From Leucocoprinus leucothites (taxonomy: Eukaryota > Basidiomycota > Agaricomycetes > Agaricales > Agaricaceae): 64,000 nucleotides of DNA. The position numbers and the translations under genes are program-made. Below, piece by piece: positions 54,061 to 64,000 of the stretch. Every line of letters starts with the position of its first letter. Position 1 is the stretch's first letter. The DNA is taken from assembly GCA_013368445.1 (NCBI GenBank), contig JAACJO010000021.1:496001-560000 (forward strand). The letters run 5' to 3'. The notes under the pieces are model-generated. The model saw nothing but the letters and a program-made list of their open reading frames with translations. It made no database searches and was not told the origin of the DNA.

Positions 54061-54343
54061 TATTGTGTATATACCCCTTTGCAGTATTTTCGGACTTAAC
54101 TCCTTTTTCCACCTCGCGTATTACATAAGTCACTCTCTTATTTTTCGAGTAGCCTTTCGTGCACCTCAGTCTCGTTCTACGATTCTGAGGTGAGCATATT
54201 TTGCTTTATGGACAAAATCTCTTTACTTATATTACCTACAGTGTTTATCTTCACTCTAGGTATATTATTATCAATATATATAGTCTCGTTCTACGATTCT
54301 GAGTGTTTATCTTCACTCTAGATCCCTGCCACTCGTTTCAACA
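54061..54343 (+). repeat. 3' LTR of copia element
   Basis: 283 bases, followed by the GATAT duplication. Its first bases read TATTG where the 5' LTR has TGTTG, so the terminal TG has mutated to TA. Confidence 0.92.
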
Positions 54344-54385
54344 GATATAGCATATAGAAGTGTAGGGGATAGGTTTTAAGTCTTC

Positions 54386-54820
54386 TTAGAAACCTTCAAT
54401 GGCTGCATGAGCTGTTGCTTTCTTGGTGGGGCTGATGATGAACCCTCCATTGTCAGGTACAGTGACTATGAAGAAAGGGGCATTTGGTGGGCCACCTTGG
54501 AAGCCTTCAATAGAATACCCACTATGGGAGATCTCGAGGTTGCTGTGGGTGGTTACAAAGGTGTTCATGACATTATCCCAATAGATGGCATTGGATTCGC
54601 CATCATCTTTCATGGTGTTGAATCCTATTGGTTGGAACCAGGTGACACCTCCATTGTGTCAGTAGGTACGCAGGTATTTCATTAGGTGTTCTGCTTCTTG
54701 GGATAAGGCAGGTTTGGATGGAGGTTTGACTGGGGATTCGGCTATGTTGTTGGCTGGTGGGTGCATAAGCATGGGTTTGTTGGCTGATTTGTATGATAGT
54801 TGGGAGTGAGAGTTCGAGGA
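54386..54820 (-). pseudogene. C-terminal fragment of an unidentified protein
   Basis: On minus a frame with one internal TGA (after HLMKYLRTY) reads SANKPMLMHPPANNIAESP, then NGGVTWFQPIGFNTMKDDGE, IYWDNVMNTFVTTHSNLEI and FFIVTVPDNGGFIISPTKK to a stop at 54386. The sequence looks protein-like rather than random, but I do not recognise it. It may be a host gene tail or another repeat, broken by the copia insertion. Confidence 0.4.
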
Positions 54821-54909
54821 GGCAGTTAGTGTAGGAGAGTGAGGGCATTTGCATTCATTGACTGTAGTAGATGGTAGAGAGCGTTTTGCTATGAGTATTG
54901 GTTCTCTCT

Positions 54910-55559
54910 GTTATGTATATTGATTATATCTAGCATTTGTTCCATCTACAATATGAAGTCAATATTAGCTTTACTTAAGTAATATCGCAATTATGTTTTC
55001 TTTTCTATTTGTTATTGTTTTCTTTAGTTTGTTTTGACTCATTTACTTTGTCTCATTATAACTCATTATGACTTGTTTAGATTTGTTTGTGTTTTGATGA
55101 CATGTGATTATTAAATATAGCTGCACTATATTTGGACTTACCTTGTAATCGATCAGATGATTAAAGAAGAACTTCTAAAAGCTTCTTTGACAGATTGCAT
55201 CTTATATAGTTTAATTAGCATTAAGGAAGCTGTATGCTTCTCTTCTTTCATTAGAAGCCCTTAGCCCTAGTTAATAATAGATACAGACTTGTATTATATA
55301 TAAGTCATTGACATCTACCAAGGAGAAACATCATTTCTACTTGGTTAGGTGGAGACTCAATACGAGCCTTTATCTAAACAAAGTCGAATTGAACTTAAGC
55401 TCTAAGATCTCAATTACTAAAGTCTTAACTCTATAATCACCATATTATAACTCTGACTTTGTAAATGAGTTTGTTGCTTACTGAGAAGGAGTCCCCTTTG
55501 ATAAGATCTACTTGATACTTATCACGCCAGCTTAGGACTGGGCCAGCGTCACTATAACA
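54910..55559 (+). repeat. 5' LTR of gypsy copy 2
   Basis: 650 bases, TGTTAT...ATAACA. It is followed by TTAAGTAGAAACAATCC, the self-priming site with one CG lost. Confidence 0.9.
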
Positions 55560-56024
55560 TTAAGTAGAAACAATCCTTCTCTGTTAGCACAGAGCCATTA
55601 CTTTGCCCAGTAACCCAACAATGTTGCAAACACTGTCGATTTGGGTTATCATGGTTATTGCACAAGCTGTTCCAAAACTATTGTGCATAACAACAAAGAG
55701 AGGGTTGACACACATTGCTAACTAGTGGAATAGTTGAGGATCACTCTTATTGATCTGAGTGATTACCCATGCTCTTAAAACATTTGGAGGCTTGTGAGAG
55801 CTAAGGTCATTGTACCTGAATCTCAAATAAGATACCAGACCCAAGGGTAGATACTCAGAAGGGAGAAATTTGCCAGAAGAATAGGCATATCTCTGAAGAT
55901 TACCAGACCTGAGGGTAAATACTTGGAAGACAGTATATCTGTTGAAAGTCTTAAGAGACTATAAATACACAGTCCTAGTGACTATAAAAGTGAGTCCAAA
56001 GCGACTATAAACTAATTTCCAATC

Positions 56025-56759
56025 ATGACAGAATCAAACTGCAAGTGTGATAATTGTCTTAAGGACAATCTACCATTTAAGACAATACCAGGTGTCTCCT
56101 TAGGCACCCATAGTCACAATCCACAATGGATGAAGAACAGTTCCTTAGAGAATGTTTTCCCAAATCAGCCTATAATTCAATCTTCAGTGAATCAGGGAAA
56201 CACAGAGTCTGGAAGAGCAAAGAAACCAAAAAGCTATACTACAACAAAGGAAACAATGTCTATTATGTCCCTGCCAAGGCTGAATACACAGTTCTACAAG
56301 ATTTCCAAAATTACCATGGAAAGCAACTCATTGAAGCAGTCAAAGAACAAGTCATACAAAGAGCCGATCCAGATAGACTCGACTCATTTACCTCAAGACA
56401 ATTCCAAGAGGAAATTGAAAGAAACCCCTCAGAACAACCCTTCTACATCCCAGATACCCCTGCAGAATCCAGCAGAACCATCGAACCAATTGTTGATGCA
56501 ACCCCAAGAATTGGAGAAACCTCACAAGAAAATAATTCAGAGCCCAGAGTTGACACTCCAAGCTCAGAAGAATCTGAACCTGATGAAGAAGACAAAGAAG
56601 AAGACAAAGAAGGAACAGATAGTAGAGAAAGAAGCCAACAAGAATCTGAAGGAAATTGAACCGAAGAGGAAGCAGAAGAACTCGCAAGGGCAATTGATAA
56701 TCTTAAACTCAAATCCCCAGAAAAGCCCAGAGTTGATAGACCCCCTTCTTACACCTTGA
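56025..56759 (+). CDS. +1-frame ORF overlapping gag of copy 2
   Basis: 244 codons from ATG 56025, corresponding to the start of the long +1 ORF in copy 1 (TESNCKCDNCLKDNLPFKTI). A second open stretch of 266 codons in the same alternative frame covers 57147-57947. Coding status unknown. Confidence 0.2.
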   Translation: MTESNCKCDNCLKDNLPFKTIPGVSLGTHSHNPQWMKNSSLENVFPNQPIIQSSVNQGNTESGRAKKPKSYTTTKETMSIMSLPRLNTQFYKISKITMESNSLKQSKNKSYKEPIQIDSTHLPQDNSKRKLKETPQNNPSTSQIPLQNPAEPSNQLLMQPQELEKPHKKIIQSPELTLQAQKNLNLMKKTKKKTKKEQIVEKEANKNLKEIEPKRKQKNSQGQLIILNSNPQKSPELIDPLLTP

Positions 56760-57862
56760 GCCCAGCCCTTGGACATAGCACAAGATTCCTCAGTCCCATT
56801 ACAAACCCTATCCCCTTTAGCTTTACCAATTCCCCCACTGGTATTGCCAGTACCAGTACCCTACCAACAACCAATCCCAACATTGCTACAGCCAGTACCA
56901 CCATCACTGTACCCGCTAACACCCAACCAAAAGGGAAAGCAAAGGCAAATATCACCAATACAGGAGGACCTTCAAATTGGAGAAGTCCTACACTGCCACC
57001 ACCAAGACCACAAGGAGGACCACCAAGTCCCAGAGGTAATCTGCCTGGAGGACTAGGAGGAGGACCACCAAATCCTAATCCAAACCCCCTGCCAAATCCA
57101 ATAGCACAACCAGGATTCCAACTTAAGTTCCCAAAGCCCAACAGGTTTGATGGCAACCCCAGCTATTATAGACCATGGATGGCAGAAGTTGAACTCTACT
57201 TCGACTCATATGGTGTCACAAGCAACACCCAAAGAATCAACTACACCCTTGGATTACTTGATGGAGCTGCCAAGCTATGGCAATAGGATTACAGACTTAG
57301 TCAAGCAACTGCAGCTGGACAAGCAGGATACGTCCCACATACCTTTGACAAGTTCAAGAATGTGCTCAAACAGTCATTCACTCCAACACAACAGAGCTTT
57401 GAGGCTGAAAGAGAGCTACAATATTATAGACAGCAAGGGAAATACATCAAAGAATACATCACCAATTTTTCCATCCTTGCCTCACGTGCAGGACTTGTTG
57501 ACAGCACTTCTCTCAGATCCTACTTTGCCGAAGGACTTGACAATGATGTCAGATTTGAAGCAATTAGAGCTGACCCCCAAACCCTTGCACAGTGTAAAAC
57601 TGCCACAAGACAAGCATACAAAGTTGTCCAAGAACAAAGGAGATACTGCATTGGAAATGCTAATCAAGGATCTTCAAACCGATCAAGAAAGACCAAAAAG
57701 AATAGTCAATCACACAGATTCCAACCATGATTTAATGACATCTATAATCAACCCATATCTAGACCCAAACAATCCGAGTGGGACATGGATATCAACAGAA
57801 TATCAAGAAGCATATACTGACTATCAATCAAAGATGATTGGGAAGCAGACGACAGAGGTATA

Positions 57863-58596
57863 CAGTGGCTCAAAAAACTGTCCCAATGTTTTCGCATTTT
57901 GGACATATTTGCTAATACCAGGGCAGATATATGGCCTAGCATCCTGAAAATATTCACACAGGTACCTTGACATATTGGGAGCATATATTCCCATGATCAC
58001 ATGACCTTGTCCATCAATGAATTATTAATGAATTATCGAAAATATCTACTCATTGGGACAGTTTTTTCAGGATAATGACCCAAAACACACCTCAAAACTG
58101 GGACAACAATGGTTTGTGGACAACAACATTCAAGTTCTATCATGCCCTGCACAATCCCCTGACCTAAATCCCATTGAACACCTCTGGACCTACCTGAAGG
58201 ACCAGCTGAAGGCATATGAAAGACCACCTAAGGGAGTATTTGAATTGTGGGAGAGGCTAGTAGAGGAGTGGAATAAGATTCCAGCAGAAAGGTGCCAAAG
58301 GCTGATAGAAACCATGCCCAGAAGGATTGAGGCAGTTGTCAGGGCAAGAGGAGGTCATACAAAGTATTGAGTAGGTAGATAACAGAGGGTCAAAAAACTG
58401 TCCCAATGAGTAGATATTTTCGATAATTCATTAATAATTCATTGATGGACAAGGTCATGTGATCATGGGAATATATGCTCCCAATATGTCAAGGTACCTG
58501 TGTGAATATTTTCAGGATGCTAGGCCATATATCTGCCCTGGTATTAGCAAATATGTCCAAAATGCGAAAACATTGGGACAGTTTTTTGAGCCACTG
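57863..58596 (+). mobile_element. Foldback Tc1/mariner derivative with 205-base perfect TIRs
   Basis: 734 bases inserted at TA (57861-57862 and 58597-58598). The empty site GGTATATACGAAC is visible in copy 1. Arms 57863-58067 and 58392-58596 are perfect inverted repeats of 205 bases, beginning CAGTGGCTCAAAAAACTGTC. Each arm ends with CATTGGGACAGTTTTTT, the inverse of AAAAAACTGTCCCAATG near its start, so every arm is itself bounded by inverted repeats. Between the arms lies the last third of a transposase. Confidence 0.9.
58053..58370 (+). pseudogene. Tc1/mariner transposase, C-terminal third
   Basis: 106 codons reading GQFFQDNDPKHTSK (second catalytic Asp), AQSPDLNPIEHLWTYLK (catalytic Glu) and ending VVRARGGHTKY. 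The N-terminal DNA-binding part and first Asp are missing; the frame begins within the left arm. It is unlike the mariner at 16894-18219 except for the family motifs. Non-autonomous. Confidence 0.85.
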
Positions 58597-59026
58597 TATA
58601 TGAACTTGGCACAGAGGATGATGATAATCCTGAGGAAGAGGAAAGTGAAGGAGAAGGCATCAATGAAACGTACCATGAAGGACCAAGCAGTCCAGATGGA
58701 GACATCTATGGATCACTCTACCACCACATCATCAATAATGTTCTCACTGATGAACAGAGAACTGCACTTAAGAGAGGTGAATGCTTCTTCTGCCACAAGA
58801 AAGGACATTTCTATAGATCTTGTCTGGCAAGGAAGGTTTGGTTTAAATCAGTCAGAAAGACAAACATGGGACCAAAGCAGATGCAGAAGTCCAAGCCCAA
58901 ACCAAAGCAAGGGAATCATAGACCTTTCAAGCCTAAAAGGAAAGATTCCAACACCATGGTCTACAAAATAGATCAAGAAAGTGATGACAATGATCCATTT
59001 AAAGAATACTCAAACAAAAATTTTTG

Positions 59027-62000
59027 AGTACTCATGAAGATCAGATAGACATCATCAATCTTCAATCAAACAAAGGATTAACAGTACATGTACCAATATT
59101 GCTCCATACAACTAAAGCAAAACACAACCTACAAGCACTACTCGATTCAGGAGCTAGTGGAGAATTCATCAACCCACAATTAGTCAATACTTACAACTTG
59201 CCCAAATACAAAATGAAGAAGGCAATCAAAATTTGTAATGCTGACAGAACACAAAATCTATCTGGAAGTTGTACTCACTATACAAAATTAAAAATAGAAG
59301 TGAACAACAAGATTATGACAATCTCTCCAAGAATAGTCAAACTTGGATCAAACCAACTATTCTTAGGAATCACATGGTTAAAAAGATTCAACCCTGACGT
59401 TGATTGGCAGAAACTGTCATTACGTTAGCAAGATGAAAACTCAAACACAATCAAACTCACCAAAGCAAAAACTGATTCCATCAATCAGTTATATTACGAA
59501 ATCAATGTGAAGTCTAACACATCACAACAACTTCACAACTTGGCTACTAAACCAAAATAGGAATCAGACCCTATGAAAGCCATACCTAAGAAATTTCATC
59601 AGTTCCTCAAAGTCTTCAATAAAGATGAATCTGAGAAATTACCACCCAGATGTCCTTGGGATCACAAAATCGAGACTATACCTGAATTTGAACACAAACA
59701 CATGCCAGTTTATCACCTGACACCTCAGGAGAGAACTGAACTTGACAAGTTCATTTCTGAAAACTTACAAAAGGGATATATTCAGAAATCCAAATCACCT
59801 ATGGCCTCTTCTTTCTTTTTTGTAGGAAAGAGAGGAGGAGACTTACGCCCATGTCAAGATTATTGATTCCTTAACAAGAATACAATAAAAAATGCTCATC
59901 CAATACCGAGCATATCACGAATCATGGATAAACTCAAAGGATCTAATTGGTTTACTAAATTAGATGTCCGACTCAGATATAATAAAGTCCGAATCCATGA
60001 AGGACATGAATGGAAAGCGGCATTCTGCACCCCTAATGGGTTATACAAACCTACAGTCATGTTCTTTGGAATGACAAATTCACCTGCTACTTTCCAATCT
60101 ATGATGGATCACATATTCAAAGACCTTACTGAGAAAGGCAGAGTTATTATCTACATGGATGACATCCTTATCCATGTGAAAACAAAAGAACAACTTGAAA
60201 GACTTACTAAACAAGTCTTGAAGATTCTACAACAGAATGAGTTGTATTTAAAGACTGAGAAATGCGAATTCGAGAAGCAATGTCTAGAGTATCTCGGAGT
60301 TATCATAACTCCTGACTCTATTGAGATGGACCCAATCAAACTAAAGGGAATACAGGATTGGCCTGTACCCAAGTCTGTTCAAAACATCAGACATTTTATT
60401 GGTTTCTGCAACTTCTATTGCAAATTCATTCACAACTTCTCAGCTATTGCACAACCACTTAATGCATTACTTCAAAAAACCACGAAATTCAAATGGAACC
60501 CAGAAGCACAGAAAAGCTTTGAGAAGCTAAAGGAACAATTCCTTAAGCAACCTATACTACAAATAGTTGACAAATCAAAGCCATTTGAAATTGAATGTCA
60601 TGCATCAGCATTTGCTACTGGTGCAGTATTACTCCAAAGAGATTCAAATGGAGATAAACACCCTGTGGCATATTATTCACAAACCCTTAACCCTGCTGAA
60701 CAAAACTATCATGTGTCAGACCAAGAATTCCTTGCTATTATTAGAGCACTAAAGGAATGGCGACACTACCTCAAAGGATCAGCACACCCTATCATCATAT
60801 GGTCTGATCATGAGAACCTTACCAGATAGCAAGAACCACAACAATTAAACTGATGCCAAGCAAGATGGATGCTATACATGACATGCTTCCATTACTCCAT
60901 AAAGCACTTGGCTGGAAACAAAAATACTCTTGCTGATGCACTCAGCAGACAACCTGATTTAGTGCCAGAAGGAAAGGATAATGAAGATCTAGTTGCAATT
61001 CCATCAGAAAAATTCATTAAGTTCCTTTCTGAGGAAATCACACAACAAATTAAAAATAACCAAACAAAGATCACCCTTTCTGAAAGATTTACTGAAGACA
61101 AGGGCACATATAAATATCAGGGAAGACATGTGATACCCAAAGATGCCGAACTTAAAAGAAGTCTTCTACAATATGTATATGATCATAAGACATCAGGACA
61201 CCCAGGAACAGCCGAAACATTCTGTAAACTATCTAAATTAGTTTACTGGCCTGGAATGAACACATATGTTCAGAACTATGTCAAAGGATGCCCTATTTGT
61301 CAACAATACAAAATAAACCGTCATCTGGTTAAACCACCAATGCAACTAATCAAAGGCCCTTCTTCTACAAGACCCTTTTCCCAAATATCCATGGATCTGA
61401 TCATGGATCTACCACCTGACAATGGATATGATTGTATATTGTCCATAGTGGACCATGGACTTATGAAAGGGATAATTCTAACTCCAACAAAGAAGACAGT
61501 AAATGCCAATGGCATTGCTGAAATTCTTATTGACAAAGTATTTTCAAAATATGGAACACCCAACAAAATTATCTCAGATCAAGATCCACAAATTGCTGCT
61601 AAATCAATGCAAAAACTATATGAAAAACTGAATATTACACCAGCCCTGTCTACAGCATACCACCCATAGCCAGACAGTACTACTGAAAGATATAACCAAG
61701 AAATTGAATTCTATTTAGCAGTTTACACATCACAAAACCCAACCATATGGAAACGAGCACTTCCAATGATCGAATTCATACACAATATGAAACCCCATTC
61801 TGGAAGAAAACACTCACCATACGAATTAATCTTAGGATACAACCCACAAGTGTTTATCTCAGACAAAGAGACAGACACACCTTCTATCAATAAGAAGTCT
61901 TTATTCTTAGAACAAGTTTGAGAAGCAGCTTTAGAGACACATGAACAAACATATCTAATGATGGCTCAACAAAAGAACCAACCTTGGATGCCATTCAAAG

Positions 62001-62434
62001 TAGGAGACCAAGTTTGGTTAGATAACCAAAATCTCCCCTTGCCCTATGCTTCTAAGAAGCTCAACCAAAGAAGAGAAGGCCCCTTTACTATTATTAGAAA
62101 GACCTCTCCAGTCAACTACAAACTCAAACTACCACCAAAGTGGAAAATTCACAACAAATTCCATGCCTCACTTCTCATGCCAGTAACTGAGATTGACATA
62201 TATGGGAAATACAACCCTAAACCACCACCTATTCTTGTATCTGGAGAAGAACAATACAAAGTCGAAGCAGTCCTAAATCATAGAACTTGTAAACTATATT
62301 CAGGAACAAAAGTAGAATACCTAATACGTCGGAAAGGATATGGACCAACTGAAGACTCATGAGAACCAGAGAAATATCTTGAAAATTCAAAAGAAATAAT
62401 TCAAGAGTATAAAACCCAGCACAATCTCTCTTAA
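59027..62434 (+). pseudogene. pol: Pol of gypsy copy 2, multiple stops
   Basis: Collinear with the intact Pol of copy 1. Protease LLDSGASGEF, RT with YMDDILIH (about 60155), RNase H, integrase (HPGTAETFCKL, CPICQQ, SMDLIMDLP, SDQDPQ) and the chromodomain (YLIRRKGYGPTEDS) can be read. Stops occur at about 59425, 59559, 59864, 60826, 61667, 61918 and 62359, mostly TGG to TAG or TGA, CGA to TGA and CAG to TAG. Not functional. Confidence 0.9.
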
Positions 62435-62449
62435 CATTCCCTAGCTTCA

Positions 62450-63799
62450 ATGACTACTCCAGAAGTCAGTGAACAACCAACAGTCCCAGTTTTTGGAACT
62501 ATTATTTGCAAATCACCCTCACCTCTTACTCCTCCCATTACACTGACCAACACCATTGATGATGCAAACAAGGTCGAAGAAAGTCCTCATCTTGCCCCAT
62601 TGCAAGAACAAGGCGCCCCCTCCCCTGCCAGAGATGGTACAGGTGGAAACACTAAGAGTGAAAACTCTTCACCCTATTCAGAGAATGCTACCCTTCAACG
62701 TGCATTTCTCCGAGAACAAACAGTCATTGACTTTCTGTCTGCCTATGGCAGCAATCCTAGACTCACTTCATATGTATACAACATCAGGAATCGCCTTGAT
62801 GCTCTTGCTTCTGCACAAAGTGAGTACAAGCATCTCCAGGAAGAAATGGACTTCTACATTGGTGAGCTGGCACACCATATCCCTCGGGGTCCCTATACTC
62901 CGAACATCATCAGATGCATCCAATGCACCAACCCAGATGGAAATTACTTCGCTACACTCAACCATAAACAAGCTCCAAACAGACATTCACCACATCCTGA
63001 GTGCCCCTCAGCTAATGACCAAGGAGAAACTACCTCTCCTAGTGTCAAACCTCAGCAACATGATGATGTGGCTACATACAATGCCATATTACCGAGTACA
63101 CCCCCTCCAACACCTACTAACAAACCTCCTCGAAATCCCAATCAAGACGTGACTCAGACTAGATGTCTTGATCAAACCTGCAACATATGTCACAGAATGG
63201 GTCATATCAAGATGCTTTGCCTGGGATATCACTGCACCTGGTGTGATACTTTTGCCCCTGGCCATTTCACCAAGTATTGTTCCCAAAATCCTTATAAAGG
63301 AATTGCTCGATGGGATCTACCCCCAGTTGCCCTGGCAGCACTTTCCATTACCAAAGGAGTTGATGCTGCCAAGGCTCTTGCTCTGCAGTCCATCTCCAGA
63401 TCTACCAGAGTACAGCCCGGACAGCCCAGTGTATCAAACAGCAATCACTGTGCCCCCATCACCAATGCTGTTGGACTTTGATCCAAACAACATAATCCAA
63501 CATCCACAGCCATTAACACCACCACTCTCAGCCCCACCTACAACCCTCCTTTTACGCTGAGATGAGGGCATAAACCCGCACCATGAGGATGACAATATGG
63601 TCATCTCCAGACCTCAGTCCATTCCTCCTATCCAAACCATCGAGGATGAAGCCTGAATGGACATCCCTATCATGGCAGGACTACTTGCATCCATGAGGGA
63701 GAATGCCCCCTTACACCCCCATATGAAGATGGCAATTACAAATCTTATTACAATGATGAAGCCAACTTCAACATAGATGGTGAAGGTAATCTACCTTAG
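62450..63799 (+). pseudogene. ORF3 of gypsy copy 2
   Basis: ATG at 62450. Open for 343 codons, then a TGA at 63479-63481 and further stops to the aligned end (FNIDGEGNLP) at 63799. Both zinc knuckles are kept (CNICHRMGHIKMLC, CTWCDTFAPGHFTKYC). Conservation of the knuckles in an old copy supports ORF3 as a real gene of the family. Confidence 0.8.
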
Positions 63800-63839
63800 T
63801 GACTTAGATAGTTACTAAGATGTGGACATCTTAGCTAGG

Positions 63840-63849
63840 AAAGGGATAA
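63840..63849 (+). promoter_or_regulatory. Polypurine tract of gypsy copy 2
   Basis: AAAGGGATAA directly before the 3' LTR, as in copy 1. Confidence 0.7.
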
Positions 63850-64000
63850 TGTTATGTATATTGATTATATCTAGCATTTGTTCCATCTACAATATGAAGT
63901 CAATATTAGCTTTACTTAAGTAATATCGCAATTATATTTCCCTTCTATTTGTTATTGTTTTCTTTATCTTGTTTTGACTTGGTTACTTTGTTTCATTATG
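63850..64000 (+). repeat. 3' LTR of gypsy copy 2, truncated by window end
   Basis: The first 151 bases match the start of the LTR at 54910 with few differences. Confidence 0.9.

Larger units (their letters stand above)
49128..54343 (+). mobile_element. Complete Ty1/copia retrotransposon
   Basis: 5216 bases with 283-base LTRs (49128-49410 and 54061-54343) that differ at only four positions, all transitions. The target duplication GATAT lies at 49123-49127 and 54344-54348. One uninterrupted gag-pol frame fills the interior, with a primer site after the 5' LTR and a purine-rich tract before the 3' LTR. Young and probably recently active. Confidence 0.95.
56126..59026 (+). pseudogene. gag: Gag of gypsy copy 2, interrupted
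   Basis: Starts at ATG 56126, aligned with the ACG of copy 1. Stops occur at 56657-56659 and 57284-57286 (CAG to TAG type), and a foldback transposon is inserted at 57863-58596. The capsid block (RFDGNPSYYRPWMAEVELYF, 57140-57200) and zinc knuckle (CFFCHKKGHFYRSC, about 58785) are preserved. The frameshift heptamer before the final TGA is intact. Confidence 0.85.
54910..64000 (+). mobile_element. Decayed Ty3/gypsy chromovirus (copy 2), runs off the right edge
   Basis: Same family and layout as the element at 5677-14617, on plus: 5' LTR 54910-55559, primer site, gag, pol, ORF3, polypurine tract, 3' LTR from 63850 cut by the window. All frames carry stops or frameshifts. Most differences from the intact copy are CG to TG or CA, for example GACGCTGGCCCAG where copy 1 has GACGCCGGCCCGG. 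The bases before the 5' LTR are CTCTC; the matching duplication would lie outside the window. Confidence 0.92.

Noticed and set aside
1..64000. CRISPR arrays, tRNA or rRNA genes, bacterial operons
   Set aside because: No spaced short repeats, no cloverleaf-like or rRNA segments seen, and the content is eukaryotic.

Overview
The window looks like a transposon-rich region of an Agaricomycete (mushroom-class basidiomycete) nuclear genome. The evidence is short GT-AG introns of about 50-60 bases, host genes of mushroom-type families (an HNH-like 'LNALEWHWN' protein, a DUF6533-like multi-pass membrane family, an S12 beta-lactamase-like protein), and basidiomycete-style chromovirus, copia, hAT, Tc1/mariner and PIF/Harbinger elements. 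There is no bacterial gene organisation, and I saw no rRNA, tRNA or CRISPR.

Layout. 1-5671: old relics of pogo-like, hAT and PIF/Harbinger transposases, AT-rich and almost free of CG. 5677-14617: a complete minus-strand Ty3/gypsy chromovirus with apparently identical 663-base LTRs, CCTAT target duplications and intact gag, pol and an extra third ORF. 15067-20070: a hAT element with 12-base terminal repeats and an 8-base target duplication, split by a 1326-base Tc1/mariner element inserted at a TA inside an exon. 20335-23233: retroelement and PIF/Harbinger relics. 23483-45360: the gene island. It holds an HNH-like gene, a conserved gene with a Cys-Cys N terminus that may be LAMTOR1/Ego1-like, and three tandem copies of a two-gene unit (secreted beta-lactamase-like gene on plus, convergent membrane-protein gene on minus). 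Only the first unit has an intact beta-lactamase-like gene. 45374-49122: LTR fragments and a short 1.67 kb LTR element. 49128-54343: an intact Ty1/copia element with a 1509-residue polyprotein. 54910-64000 and beyond: a decayed plus-strand copy of the same chromovirus family, itself carrying a 734-base foldback Tc1/mariner derivative.

How parts work together. The gypsy element encodes Gag, then Pol (protease, reverse transcriptase, RNase H, integrase, chromodomain) reached by a likely -1 frameshift, then a zinc-knuckle ORF3. Its sequence predicts self-priming from its own RNA 5' end. The copia element instead has a primer site matching the anticodon arm of initiator tRNA-Met. The paired intact and decayed gypsy copies show decay driven mainly by loss of CG dinucleotides, as expected from cytosine methylation of repeats.

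Most unusual observations: two very long +1-frame ORFs overlapping gag and ORF3 in the gypsy element, ACG instead of ATG at the likely gag start, the self-priming architecture, an in-place inversion inside a hAT copy, perfect 205-base arms in the foldback element, and the decaying beta-lactamase/membrane-protein tandem array with a fourth buried relic.
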